From NCBI RefSeq assembly GCF_009720385.1, contig NZ_WARX01000017.1, positions 124,001-188,000 on the forward strand: a stretch of 64,000 nt of DNA. Direction: 5' to 3'. This document shows positions 46,213 through 55,457 of the stretch, piece after piece; position 1 is the stretch's first letter, and each line of letters opens with the position of its first letter. The notes under the pieces are model-generated. The model saw only the letters and a list, made by a program, of their open reading frames with translations, did no database searches and was not told the DNA's origin. The DNA comes from Catellatospora vulcania. Its GTDB lineage: Bacteria; Actinomycetota; Actinomycetes; Mycobacteriales; Micromonosporaceae. The translations under genes were made by a program, and so were the position numbers.

Positions 46213-48273
46213 ATGTCACGGAGCATCACAGGAGCTGCGGCGAGGTCCCGCCGGCCCCGGCGGTGGGCCCCGATGGCGGTCGCCTCGGCCACCGTCGCGG
46301 CCGTCGGTCTCACCCTCGTCGGCAGCGCCGGCACGGCACAAGCCAGCACCAGCAGCGCCGCGCCCGTGGTGACGCGCGCCGCGCTCGACCCCGCGCTCGT
46401 CGCGGGCCGCGGTGCCAGCGTCAACTTCCTAGAGCAGGAAGCCGAGAACGCGGCGACCAACGGCACCCTCATCGGCCCGGACCGGACGGCGTACTCGCTG
46501 CCCGCGGAGGCCTCCGGCCGCAAGGCCGTCAAGCTGGCCGGCGGGCAGCACGTGGAGTTCACGCTGCCGGCCGCGGCGAACGCGATCACGGTTCGCTACA
46601 GCATTCCGGACGCGCCGAACGGCGGGGGCATCAAGGCCCCGCTGAACGTCACCGTCAACGGCAAGAACAAGCAGGTCATGACCCTGACCTCCGAGTTCTC
46701 CTGGCTGTACAACCAGTACCCGTTCAGCAACGACCCGAACGCGGGCCTGCTGCACGAGGACTGGTGGATCACCGAGTGCGCGTGCGTGCCGGCCTTCACC
46801 GATCCGAAGCCGGTCATCACCACGCCGTTCCGCCCCATGCACTTCTACGACGAGCAGCGCCTGCTGCTCGGCAAGACGTACCAGGCCGGCGACAAGGTCC
46901 GGTTGACCGTCCCGGCCGGCAGCAACGCCGCCTGGACCGTCATCGACCTGCTCGACTCCGAGCTGGTCGGCAAGCCGCACGTGCGCCTGGTGGCGTCCAA
47001 CGTGCTGGCCTTCGGCGCGGACCCGACGGGTCGCCGCGAGTCGGCCGACGCGTTCGACCGGGCCATCGCGTTCGCGAAGAAGTGGCACCTCAAGGTGTAC
47101 GTCCCGCCGGGCGTCTACCAGGTCAACCGGCACATCATCGTCGACGACGTGACGATCGAGGGCGCGGGCAACTGGTACACGGTCATCAAGGGCAAGGAGG
47201 TCGCGCTCAGCGAGCCGGCCGAGGACGGCTCGGTGCACACCGGCGTCGGCTTCTACGGCAGGTACGCCGAGGACGGCGGGAGCAGCAACGTGCACCTGTC
47301 CGGCTTCACCATCGAGGGCGACGTGCGCGAGCGCATCGACACCGACCAGGTCAACGGCATCGGCGGCGCGCTCAGCGACTCGACGATCAAGGGCCTCTAC
47401 ATCCACCACACCAAGGTCGGCGCGTGGTTCGACGGCCCGATGGACAACATCAAGGTCACCGACAACATCATCGTGGACCAGATGGCCGACGCGTTGAACT
47501 TCCGCAAGGGCGTCACCAACTCGCTGGTGGCGAACAACTTCATCCGCAACACCGGTGACGACGGCCTGGCCATGTGGTCCGACGGCGTGGCGGACGCGAA
47601 CAACGTGTACGACCACAACACGGTGCAGACCCCGACCCTGGCCAACGGCATCGCGATCTACGGCGGCACCGACAACACGGTGTCGAACAACCTGGTCGCC
47701 GACCCGATCCGCGAGGGCTCCGGCCTGCACGCCGGTTCCCGCTTCGGCGCGACCGCGTTCGCCGGGCAGCTCAAGTTCACGAACAACACCGTGGTCCGGG
47801 GCGGCACGTACGAGCTGAACTGGAACATCGGCCTCGGCGCGATCTGGATCTACGCGCTGGACAAGACCATCGACGCGGACATCCAGGTGACCGGGGACCA
47901 CTACCTCGACAGCACCTACAACGCGATCATGATGGTCAGCGAGTGGTCGGTGAAGGACCTGTACCAGATCCGCGGCGTCAAGTTCAAGGACCTGCGGATC
48001 GACGGCACGGGCACCTCGGTGCTCAGCGGCCGGGTCGAGGGCGGGGCCTCGTTCGAGAACGTCGACGCCCGCAACGTCGGGGCGGTCGGCATCAACAACT
48101 GCGGCTCGTTCCACTTCACCCCGGCGGGTTCCGAGTTCGTGGTGACCGACCTGGGCGGCAACGACGGTGGCGGCACCACCGGCCCCTGGATGGCCTCCTG
48201 GGAGCTGCCGAACACCATCACCTGCGACGACCGCCCGCCGGTCGTCGTGCCTCCGGCGCCGTCGGCCTGGTGA
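46213..48273 (+). CDS. Secreted right-handed beta-helix glycoside hydrolase, GH87-like (alpha-1,3-glucanase type)
   Basis: 686 residues. A long signal peptide (SRRPRRWAPMAVASATVAAV, twin-Arg-like RRPRR) ends near AQA-ST. Residues 70-230 form a carbohydrate-binding-like sandwich (FLEQEAENAATNGTLIGPDR, HVEFTLPAAANAITVRYSIP). The rest is a pectate-lyase-like helix (NVLAFGADPTGRRESADAF, VDDVTIEGAGNWYTVIKG, FTIEGDVRERIDTDQVNGIG, NTGDDGLAMWSDG) matching the pattern I associate with mycodextranase/alpha-1,3-glucanase proteins. Asp residues in these turns are candidate acids. It probably attacks fungal or bacterial alpha-glucan outside the cell. Substrate is inferred. Confidence 0.75.
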   Translation: MSRSITGAAARSRRPRRWAPMAVASATVAAVGLTLVGSAGTAQASTSSAAPVVTRAALDPALVAGRGASVNFLEQEAENAATNGTLIGPDRTAYSLPAEASGRKAVKLAGGQHVEFTLPAAANAITVRYSIPDAPNGGGIKAPLNVTVNGKNKQVMTLTSEFSWLYNQYPFSNDPNAGLLHEDWWITECACVPAFTDPKPVITTPFRPMHFYDEQRLLLGKTYQAGDKVRLTVPAGSNAAWTVIDLLDSELVGKPHVRLVASNVLAFGADPTGRRESADAFDRAIAFAKKWHLKVYVPPGVYQVNRHIIVDDVTIEGAGNWYTVIKGKEVALSEPAEDGSVHTGVGFYGRYAEDGGSSNVHLSGFTIEGDVRERIDTDQVNGIGGALSDSTIKGLYIHHTKVGAWFDGPMDNIKVTDNIIVDQMADALNFRKGVTNSLVANNFIRNTGDDGLAMWSDGVADANNVYDHNTVQTPTLANGIAIYGGTDNTVSNNLVADPIREGSGLHAGSRFGATAFAGQLKFTNNTVVRGGTYELNWNIGLGAIWIYALDKTIDADIQVTGDHYLDSTYNAIMMVSEWSVKDLYQIRGVKFKDLRIDGTGTSVLSGRVEGGASFENVDARNVGAVGINNCGSFHFTPAGSEFVVTDLGGNDGGGTTGPWMASWELPNTITCDDRPPVVVPPAPSAW

Positions 48274-48360
48274 CGACGCGCATGTAGCCAGACCGGATGA
48301 GGCACGGGCGGGCGTTCGAGTGCACAGACACCGGGCGCCCGACCGGAAATCCGGTAACCG

Positions 48361-48405
48361 CCCCGGGCGGGATCCGAGCGAAACAGGCTCGGATCCCGCC
48401 CGGGG
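48361..48405 (+). terminator. Perfect 19-bp stem hairpin after the beta-helix hydrolase gene
   Basis: CCCCGGGCGGGATCCGAGC and its exact complement flank a 7-base loop (GAAACAG), 88 bases after the stop. There is no T-run, but stem strength is high and it lies between two genes on the same strand. Confidence 0.7.
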
Positions 48406-48552
48406 CCATTCTGCCGACCCGTCGTGACGCCTTTCCGACGCTCATTCGGGGACCGTCGGCCGTCCAGCCCGGATCGTGCGTTCAGCGAGGTCGCACCTTT
48501 CCGAGTGGATACGGATGCGTCCGGATGACCCCGCTTATCGGCTCATTGGGTT

Positions 48553-48567
48553 ATGGAGCGGTTCCAT
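48553..48567. promoter_or_regulatory. LacI-type operator candidate
   Basis: ATGGAGCGGTTCCAT is a 15-base inverted repeat with one mismatch around a central CG, the usual form of LacI-family sites. It ends 47 bases before the start of the LamG-PKD protein gene, where a repressor would block transcription. No LacI-family gene is in the window. Confidence 0.4.
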
Positions 48568-48614
48568 GCCTGCGTGCGAGGGTGTAACCCGGCCACGATG
48601 AGGGGGATCATCCT

Positions 48615-50258
48615 ATGCAGATCAGCACGTCGCGGTTGCTCCGCTCAGTCGGCAGACTGGGTGTGGCCACCGCGCTGGTGGCCGCCGGTGTCGCCGTAGG
48701 CGCCACACCGGCACACGCGGTCGCCACCAACACGGTCGCCTTCTGGAGCATGGACGAGCCCAACGGCTCGACCACGCTCGTGGACAGCAGTGGCAACGGC
48801 CGTAACGGCACCATCGGGTCGGACCTGACCACGGGAGTCGTCTACGCCGGTGCGACCGGCCACCGCTTCCCGGTGGTGCTTCCGGGCGAGATGGCCTACA
48901 AGCCGGGTCACATCAACCGGGTTCCGGCGCACAACGACCTGAACCCCGACTCCGGTGACTTCTCGCTCACCATCCGCTACCGCTCGACCTACTCCTTCGG
49001 CAACATCATGCAGAAGGGCCAGGGCGCGACGGCCGGCGGCTACTGGAAGTTCGAAGCACCGGGCGGCATCCCGCGCTGCCTGTTCCGGGGCGGCAACGGC
49101 GCCTCGCGGACCGGCTACGCGACCGAGTCGATCTCGGACGGGCAGTGGCACACCGTCACCTGCAACCGCACCTCCGCCTACGTCGAGATGTACGTCGACG
49201 GGGTGCGCACCAGCCGCGCCAACGGCGCGACCGGCAACGTCGCCAACACCTGGCAGCTGTCCATCGGCGGCAAGGGCACGTGCGACGGCGTCGAGGTCAC
49301 CTGTGACTACTTCATCGGTGACATCGACTACATCAAGATTCTGAAGGGGTCGGGCGGCACCGGCAACACGCCCCCGACGGCAAACCTGGACCCGTCCTGC
49401 ACGGGCCTGGTCTGCTCGTTCGACGGCACGGGCTCCACCGACACCGGTGGCGCGATCCAGAACTACGCGTGGAACTTCGGTGACGGCACCTCCGCCGACA
49501 CCGACAGCGTGGGGACCGCCTCGCACACGTACGCGGCGGCGGGCACCTACAACGTCACGCTGACCGTCACCGACGACTCAGGCAGCACCGACACGGACAC
49601 CCAGCAGGTCACCGTCGCGCCCGTCGCGGAGCTGATCTCGTTCGTCGGGCAGGCCACCTCGAACGCCAACGCCCTCACCCACACGGTGACGGTGCCGTCC
49701 GGCGTGCAGGCAGGCGACCAGCTGCTGCTGTTCCTGAGCCAGAACACGCACGGCACCACCGGCACGCCGACCGGCGGCGGGTGGACCCAGCTCGAGCGGC
49801 TCGACGGCGGCTACGCCACCACGACGGTCTGGCGCAAGACGGCCACCGCCGGTATCGCGGGCACCTCGGTGCAGGTGACGCTGGGGCAGCAGTCGAAGGG
49901 CAACTTCGTGCTCGCCGCATACCGCGGCGTCGACACGGCAGCGCCCGTCGTCTTCACCGGCGCCACCGAGCCGACCAGCTCCGCGGCGCGCGTCACGCCC
50001 TTCGCGACCGTGACGGCCGCGCAGAGCTGGGGCGTGTCGTACTGGGTGCACGGCGACGCCGCGTCCACCTCGCTGTCGGCCCCGGCCGGGGTCGAGGTGC
50101 GCAGCAACTCGTCGCAGACGGGCGGCGGCCGGGTCACCGGACTGCTCGCCGACACCGGCGCCTCGCTGCCGGCCGGCTCCTACGGCGGTCTGACCGCCAC
50201 CGGCGCCGCGGCCAGCACCACGACCACCACGTGGACGCTGATCCTGCAGCCGGCCTGA
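48615..50258 (+). CDS. Secreted LamG/concanavalin-like and PKD-domain protein
   Basis: 547 residues. A signal peptide (LGVATALVAAGVAVGATPAH) ends near AHA-VA. A LamG-like sandwich follows (about 40-245: FWSMDEPNGSTTLVDSSGNG, GQWHTVTCNRTSAYVEMYVD), then a PKD domain (about 250-335: SFDGTGSTDTGGAIQNYAWN, ending VTLTVTDDSG) and a further beta-rich domain of 200 residues (GVQAGDQLLLFLSQNTHG, QLERLDGGYATTTVWRKTA). No catalytic motif is clear. The LamG and PKD modules usually bind glycans or act as spacers on extracellular proteins. It is convergent with the DUF1996 protein. Confidence 0.85.
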   Translation: MQISTSRLLRSVGRLGVATALVAAGVAVGATPAHAVATNTVAFWSMDEPNGSTTLVDSSGNGRNGTIGSDLTTGVVYAGATGHRFPVVLPGEMAYKPGHINRVPAHNDLNPDSGDFSLTIRYRSTYSFGNIMQKGQGATAGGYWKFEAPGGIPRCLFRGGNGASRTGYATESISDGQWHTVTCNRTSAYVEMYVDGVRTSRANGATGNVANTWQLSIGGKGTCDGVEVTCDYFIGDIDYIKILKGSGGTGNTPPTANLDPSCTGLVCSFDGTGSTDTGGAIQNYAWNFGDGTSADTDSVGTASHTYAAAGTYNVTLTVTDDSGSTDTDTQQVTVAPVAELISFVGQATSNANALTHTVTVPSGVQAGDQLLLFLSQNTHGTTGTPTGGGWTQLERLDGGYATTTVWRKTATAGIAGTSVQVTLGQQSKGNFVLAAYRGVDTAAPVVFTGATEPTSSAARVTPFATVTAAQSWGVSYWVHGDAASTSLSAPAGVEVRSNSSQTGGGRVTGLLADTGASLPAGSYGGLTATGAAASTTTTTWTLILQPA

Positions 50259-50276
50259 CCGGCACACCCTGCACAA

Positions 50277-50318
50277 GGCCGAGCCGGCCACCCCGCCTCC
50301 GGGGTGGCCGGCTCGGCC
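50277..50318. terminator. Strong bidirectional hairpin between convergent genes
   Basis: Perfect 19-bp stem GGCCGAGCCGGCCACCCCG with a 4-base loop, followed by GTTT. It is placed 18 bases after the LamG-PKD gene stop and about 60 bases after the stop of the opposite gene. Confidence 0.8.
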
Positions 50319-50379
50319 GTTTCGCGCGTGGCCCCGGCCGCGCGCCAGGGCCACGCTCATGCCGTGGTCGGGAAGCCGA

Positions 50380-51777
50380 TCAGAACGTACCGGCGGTGTT
50401 GCACTTGGCCTTCTGGACGATGCAGTCCTTCACCCGGTGACCCAGGGCCGCGTTGTCCCAGGCGAGGAACGAGTCGCCGTGGATCGACGAGGCCAGTCCC
50501 GAGGACAGCGTGTAGCCGTCGGCGCTGCCGTGGGTGGGGTAGTCGATGACGAAGGAGACGTTCGGGATGGCGACCGGGAATGCGCCGGTGCACCTGCCGT
50601 CGACGGTGTTGTAGGAGACGTGCGACTTGTGGTCGGGGCTGTCCAGATGGACGCCGTCCCAGCAGTCCTGGAACACCAGCTGGTAGGTGAGGTTGGCGGT
50701 GGGGGCGCAGATGGGCCAGTTGCCGTCGGCACTGCGGCCGATCTCGCCGCCGGGGCCGGCGCACCAGAACTGGTTGGGCGCACCGGCCGGGGTCGGCACC
50801 TGCTTCTTGGCGTCGCCGGCGATCATCCGGAAGCCCTGCGGGAAGGGCACCGTCCTGGTCGGGTCGGGCAGGCGCGAGCTGTAGTACACGGTGACGCCGC
50901 GCGGCTCGATCGGCACGCCCCGCTCGTACAGGGTGGGAATCCAGTACGCGGAGGGGTCGCCCACCGGCCCGCAGCTCGACGCGGTGTTGCCGAGCAACGA
51001 ACCGGTGGTGGTGCTCGCGTTCGCGCCACGGTTGCCGAAGAAGCTGTGCATGTGCGACGCGCCGGGCAGCCCCGGGAAGATGATCGGGTCGTCCTTGAGG
51101 GAGTGACTGTAGACGCATGAGGCGTTGAACTCGGGGACCCGCACGGCGTTGGGGGGCGCCGGGTTGATGGTCATCGCGTTGAACGCGGCGAGCTGGGCGT
51201 TCCACGCGGCCTGGTCCATCTTGACCCAGCCGGTGCCGGACGACCCGCTCGGACTGGGGCTGGGCTGGACACCGCCCGTGCCGAAGACCTGGAATTCCCA
51301 CGCCGACGCGCCGTACTGCGTGGCGCGGCGGGTGGTGTTCAGCCGCACGTACCGGCCCGAGCCGCTGACGTTGAGCGTCTGGACACCGCCGGTGCCGTTC
51401 ACCGTGGTGTTGATCGTCGTCCAGGCGGAGCCGTTGGCGGACGTCTGGATGGTGAAATCGCGCGCGTAGGCGGTCTCCCAGGTGATGACCACGCGGGTGA
51501 TGGTGGCCGTGGCGCCCAGGTCGACCTGGAGCCACTGTGGGTCGCTGAACGCGCTCGCCCACCGAGTGCCCAGGTTGCCGTCGACCGCGGCGGATGCGGG
51601 CGTGCCGCCGTTCTCGGTCGACGACGCCGTCGCCGGGCGACCCTGCGAAAGCGGGGTCTCGGCGGCGGAGGCGCGCAACGCCTGGTTGGTGAGCAATGAG
51701 CCGATCAGCGTGGTGAGGACGACGCCGAGCACGAGGGTGCGCGGCCGGATTCTGCCCCTTGGGGCACTACTGGACAT
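50380..51777 (-). CDS. Secreted F5/8-type C (CBM32-like) and DUF1996 protein
   Basis: 465 residues. A signal peptide (TLVLGVVLTTLIGSLLTNQA) precedes a discoidin/F5/8C domain (about 35-160: PATASSTENGGTPASAAVDG, RWASAFSDPQWLQVDLGA, RYVRLNTTRR), a short PSPSPSGSSG linker and a DUF1996 domain (about 185-465: NASCVYSHSLKDDPIIFPG, HMHSFFGNRGANAST, CWDGVHLDSPDHKSHVSY). DUF1996 has conserved His and Asp residues and is found in fungal and actinobacterial exported proteins; its activity is unknown to me. The ATG at 51777 has GGAGG nine bases upstream. Confidence 0.85.
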   Translation of the reverse strand: MSSSAPRGRIRPRTLVLGVVLTTLIGSLLTNQALRASAAETPLSQGRPATASSTENGGTPASAAVDGNLGTRWASAFSDPQWLQVDLGATATITRVVITWETAYARDFTIQTSANGSAWTTINTTVNGTGGVQTLNVSGSGRYVRLNTTRRATQYGASAWEFQVFGTGGVQPSPSPSGSSGTGWVKMDQAAWNAQLAAFNAMTINPAPPNAVRVPEFNASCVYSHSLKDDPIIFPGLPGASHMHSFFGNRGANASTTTGSLLGNTASSCGPVGDPSAYWIPTLYERGVPIEPRGVTVYYSSRLPDPTRTVPFPQGFRMIAGDAKKQVPTPAGAPNQFWCAGPGGEIGRSADGNWPICAPTANLTYQLVFQDCWDGVHLDSPDHKSHVSYNTVDGRCTGAFPVAIPNVSFVIDYPTHGSADGYTLSSGLASSIHGDSFLAWDNAALGHRVKDCIVQKAKCNTAGTF

Positions 51778-52112
51778 GACGGATCCTCCGGTTCTGCGGG
51801 GACGGTCGCGGCGAGGTTCCACCGGTGCATGAGGCCCGCCCCGGGGGCTCGGGGCGGGAGTTGATCTTGCCAGAGAGCGCTCTCTATCCCTGCATATTGA
51901 ACCCATCGGCGATCGGTGTCAATAGGTCAAAGTCGATGGAACTGCGCTCACGAAGACTCGCTTTCTCCGCAAATCAGGCCGGTGATGGAAGGGCTGCCCA
52001 GTCGCGGGCTCTTGACCGGCGTTCGGCCAGGGAGCGCTCTCCGAATGCCCGCAACGCCACAACCCGCTCGCCTGCTGCCGCGGTGTCGCCCGCACGTGCT
52101 GGAATGTTCGGC
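51778..52112. other. 335-bp divergent region between the DUF1996 gene and adnA
   Basis: It contains two GAGCGCTC sites (51872-51885, 52030-52042) and a lower-GC segment around 51890-51960 (CTGCATATTGAACCC, GTGTCAATAGGTCAAAG). The plus-strand frame is open through here, so adnA could start earlier, but the encoded residues do not look like the family. Confidence 0.5.
51872..51885. promoter_or_regulatory. CebR-like LacI-family operator candidate
   Basis: AGAGAGCGCTCTCT is a perfect 14-base palindrome, sharing GAGCGCTC with the CebR site of streptomycetes (TGGGAGCGCTCCCA). It lies about 95 bases upstream of the DUF1996-protein start. A second GGGAGCGCTCTCC lies at 52030-52042 near the start of adnA. 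CebR regulates cellulose or cello-oligosaccharide genes; here the ligand is unknown. Confidence 0.5.
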
Positions 52113-55100
52113 GTGAGCAGCGGCGTTCAGCGGGACTGGCGACTGGTCCGGGGCAGTGGCCCCGACCGGTCGACGCTGCGTGCCGACCTCGCGCAGCAAC
52201 AGGTGATCGCGCACGAGTCAGGGCCGCTGCTGGTGCGCGGCGGACCGGGCACGGGCAAGACGACGACGCTGGTCGAGGCGGTCGCCCGGCGGGTGGCCGA
52301 CGGCGTCGACCCGCAGCGCATCCTGGTGCTGACGTTCGGCCGGCGCGGATCGCAGTCGCTGCGCCGGCGCATCGAGGCCCGCATCGCCCGCGGTGTCGGG
52401 CACGAACCGCTGGTCAGGACCTTTCCGGCGTACGCCTTCGGGTTGCTGCGCCGCTCGGCGGCGCTGCTGGGCGAGCCGTCCCCGCGGCTGCTCTCCGGGC
52501 CCGAGCAGGACCTCGTCATCCGCGAGCTGCTGCCCGGCGAGGACGCCGGCTGGCCGGACCGGCTGCTGCCCGCGCTGGGCACCCGCGCGTTCGCCGAGCA
52601 GCTGCGTGACCTGCTGCTGCGGGCCGCCGAGCGGGGCATCGGCCCCGCCGACCCGCTCTGGCAGCGGCGCGACGACTGGCAGGCCGCCGCGCGTTTCCTG
52701 CACGAGTACGAGCAGACCATGGCGCTGCGCGATGCCTCCACGCGCGGCTCGGCGGGCTACGACCACGCCGAGCTGGTCCGAGCCGCGACCGCGATGCTGC
52801 GCCGCGACCCCGAGCTGCTGGCCGCCGAGCGTTCCCGGCTGTCCGCCGTCTACGTCGACGAGCTGGCCGACACCGACCCGGCACAGGTGGAGCTGCTGCA
52901 ATTGATCGCGGCGGGGCTGCCGCTGACCGCGTTCGCCGACCCGGACTCCTCGACGTACGCCTTCCGTGGCGCGGACCCGCAGATCGTGCGGACCTTCGGC
53001 GAGCTGTTCCCCGGCACCGCCCAGGTGGTGCTGGCGACCACGCACCGGGCCGCGCCCGCGGTCCGCGCCGCGACTGCCCGCATCGCCCGCCGCCTCCCCG
53101 GCCACCTGCCGGTGGTGCCCGCACCACGCCAGGAGCAGACCGCGCCACCCGGGGGCGAGTCCGCGCAAGCGGCGGCAGGCGCCCGAGCCTCGGCCGCCAC
53201 CGGCGGTGCGGAGCAGGCGACGGCCGCCGTGAGCGGTCCCGGGCGGTCGACGACGGCCGGTGGTGCTGCGCCGACCGGTCGGAGCGAGCCGCCGGACGAT
53301 CCGGATGTCGGGGTCGAGGTGGTGGCGCTGCGCAGCCGGGTGAGCGAGGCCGCATTCGTGGCGCACCGGCTGCGGCGGGCGCACCTGGTCGACGGCGTGC
53401 CGTTCTCGCGTATGGCGGTCATCATGCGTTCCACGAACTCGCAGCTCCCGGCATACGAGCGGGCGCTGCGGCAGGCGGGCGTGCCGACCAAGGTGCTGGC
53501 CGAGGATCTGCCGCTGCACCAGCAGCCGGCGGTGAAGCCGCTGCTCACGCTGCTGCGCTGCGCGCTGCGGCCGGAACTGCTGACCGAGGAGTCGGCGGTC
53601 GCGCTGCTGCACTCGCCGCTGGGCGGGGCCGATCCGATGGCCGAGCGGCGGCTGCGCCAGGGCCTGCGGGCGCTCGCGGTGGCCGGGGGCGACACCCGCG
53701 GCTCCGGCGAGCTGCTGGTCGAGGCGCTGCGCGACCCGGCGGAGCTGGCCGCGCTGGACCGGCGCTGGGCCGCGCCCGCGACCCGGATCGCGATGCTGCT
53801 GGCCACCGCGCGCGAGACCGCGGGCCGGCCGAGGGCCACCGCCGAGGAGGTGCTCTGGTCCGTATGGCGGGCCAGCGGCCTGGCCGAACGCTGGGCCGCG
53901 CTGGCCACCGCGCCCGCGATGGGGCTGGACCAGCAGCGCCGCGCCGAGACCGCGGACCGGGATCTCGACGCGATCATGGTGCTGTTCGACGCCGCGGCCC
54001 GGTTCACCGACCGGCTGCCGGGCGCACGCATCGACACGTTCCTGGAACACGTCGCCGACCAGCAGCTGCCCGCCGACTCGCTGGCCGCCAGCGGCGACCG
54101 GGGCGAGGCGGTGCGACTGCTCACCGCGCACGCGGCCAAGGGCCTGGAGTGGGACGTCGTCGTGGTGGCCGGAGTGCAGGAGGGCATCTGGCCCGACCTG
54201 CGGCTGCGCGGCAGCCTGCTCGGCTCCGAGCAGCTCGTCGACGAGGTGGCGCAGCGGGCCCAGCCTGGTGCGAAGGCGCAGCGGGTCGCGCAGACGGCTG
54301 CCCTGCTCACCGAGGAGCGGCGGCTGTTCTACGTGGCGGCGACCCGGGCCCGGCGGCGGCTGGTGGTCACCGCGGTGGACTCCGGCGCGGTCGGTGGCGC
54401 GGACGGCGAGGACCGGCCCAGCCGCTTCCTGTTCGAACTCGCCCCGCCGGTCAAGGTGGACGAGGACGAGGTGGAGCAGCTGGACCTGGCCCGGCCGCCG
54501 CGGGCGCTGACGCTGTCCGCGCTCGTCGCCGAGCTGCGTGCCGCGGTCACCGGCGCCGACCCGGTCCGGCGGCACGCCGCCGCCCGGGAGCTGGCCCGGC
54601 TGGCCGCCGCCGGAGTGCCCGGCGCGCACCCGGACACCTGGTGGGGCCTGCCGGAACTGTCCGACGACAGCCCGCTGCACGGCCCCGACGAGCCGGTGCG
54701 GGTCACCCCGTCCACCATGGAGAGCGCGCTACGCTGCGGGCTGCGCTGGCTGCTGGAACGGCACGGTGGCGCGGCCGCCTCCACCGCCGCGCAGGGCGTG
54801 GGCAACCTGGTGCACGCCGCGGCGATGCTGGCCGACGAGGCGATGAGCGACCCGGCGGTGCTGGTGGAATACGTCGCGGCCCGTTTCGACGCGATCGAGC
54901 TGGCCGCGTCCTGGCTGGCCGGGCGGGAGAAGGACCGCTCGGCGGAGATGCTCGGCAAGCTGACCCGGTGGCTGGCCGAGAACCCGCGGCGGCTGGTGGC
55001 CATCGAGCGCGAGTTCACCGTGCGGCTGGACGCCGAGCCGCCTATCGACCTGGTCGGCCGGGTGGACCGGCTGGAGGTCGACGACCAGGGCCGGCTCGTG

Positions 55101-55457
55101 GTGATCGACCTGAAGACCGGCAAGACCACCACCGCCACCCGCGAGGAGCTGCCCGAACACCCGCAGCTGGGGGCGTACCAGGTGGCCGTCGAGGCGGGCG
55201 GGTTCCCGGAGGGCGACGAGTCCGGCGGGGCGGCGCTGGTGCAGCTGGGCACCACCCACCGAGACGCCAAGGAGCAGGTGCAGGACGCGATCGGCGAGAC
55301 CGCCGACCCGCAGTGGGCGCACGCCATGGTGCACCGCACTGCCGCGACCATGGCCGCCTCCACCTTCGTCGCGAAGATCAACGACAAGTGCCGGGTCTGC
55401 CCGGTGAAGAGCAGCTGCCCCGTCTCCGGCAAGGGTCGTCAGGTGGTCGAGCCGTGA
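52113..55457 (+). CDS. adnA: AdnA-like helicase-nuclease subunit (UvrD/RecB type)
   Basis: About 1114 residues. The N-terminal SF1A motor has Walker A RGGPGTGKTTT (Lys49), but motif II is VDELADTDP instead of the canonical DEYQDT (around 249), as fits the weaker motor of the AdnA side. RLLTAHAAKGLEWDVVVVAG and YVAATRARRRL are motifs V and VI. The C-terminal RecB-like nuclease has GRVDRLEVDDQG and VIDLKTGKT (Asp999, Lys1001) and a CRVCPVKSSC cluster near 1093-1102. With AdnB it would resect double-strand ends for recombination. A low-complexity Ala/Gly/Thr linker interrupts the motor at about 345-395. The GTG at 52113 is the best start, with some doubt. Its stop overlaps the AdnB start. Confidence 0.9.
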   Translation: MSSGVQRDWRLVRGSGPDRSTLRADLAQQQVIAHESGPLLVRGGPGTGKTTTLVEAVARRVADGVDPQRILVLTFGRRGSQSLRRRIEARIARGVGHEPLVRTFPAYAFGLLRRSAALLGEPSPRLLSGPEQDLVIRELLPGEDAGWPDRLLPALGTRAFAEQLRDLLLRAAERGIGPADPLWQRRDDWQAAARFLHEYEQTMALRDASTRGSAGYDHAELVRAATAMLRRDPELLAAERSRLSAVYVDELADTDPAQVELLQLIAAGLPLTAFADPDSSTYAFRGADPQIVRTFGELFPGTAQVVLATTHRAAPAVRAATARIARRLPGHLPVVPAPRQEQTAPPGGESAQAAAGARASAATGGAEQATAAVSGPGRSTTAGGAAPTGRSEPPDDPDVGVEVVALRSRVSEAAFVAHRLRRAHLVDGVPFSRMAVIMRSTNSQLPAYERALRQAGVPTKVLAEDLPLHQQPAVKPLLTLLRCALRPELLTEESAVALLHSPLGGADPMAERRLRQGLRALAVAGGDTRGSGELLVEALRDPAELAALDRRWAAPATRIAMLLATARETAGRPRATAEEVLWSVWRASGLAERWAALATAPAMGLDQQRRAETADRDLDAIMVLFDAAARFTDRLPGARIDTFLEHVADQQLPADSLAASGDRGEAVRLLTAHAAKGLEWDVVVVAGVQEGIWPDLRLRGSLLGSEQLVDEVAQRAQPGAKAQRVAQTAALLTEERRLFYVAATRARRRLVVTAVDSGAVGGADGEDRPSRFLFELAPPVKVDEDEVEQLDLARPPRALTLSALVAELRAAVTGADPVRRHAAARELARLAAAGVPGAHPDTWWGLPELSDDSPLHGPDEPVRVTPSTMESALRCGLRWLLERHGGAAASTAAQGVGNLVHAAAMLADEAMSDPAVLVEYVAARFDAIELAASWLAGREKDRSAEMLGKLTRWLAENPRRLVAIEREFTVRLDAEPPIDLVGRVDRLEVDDQGRLVVIDLKTGKTTTATREELPEHPQLGAYQVAVEAGGFPEGDESGGAALVQLGTTHRDAKEQVQDAIGETADPQWAHAMVHRTAATMAASTFVAKINDKCRVCPVKSSCPVSGKGRQVVEP

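Larger units (their letters stand above)
48274..48614. other. 341-bp gene-free region between two secreted-protein genes
   Basis: It holds the hairpin at 48361-48405, a LacI-type operator candidate at 48553-48567 and a GAGGGGG ribosome site before the next gene. I see no open frame with gene-like character. Confidence 0.6.
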
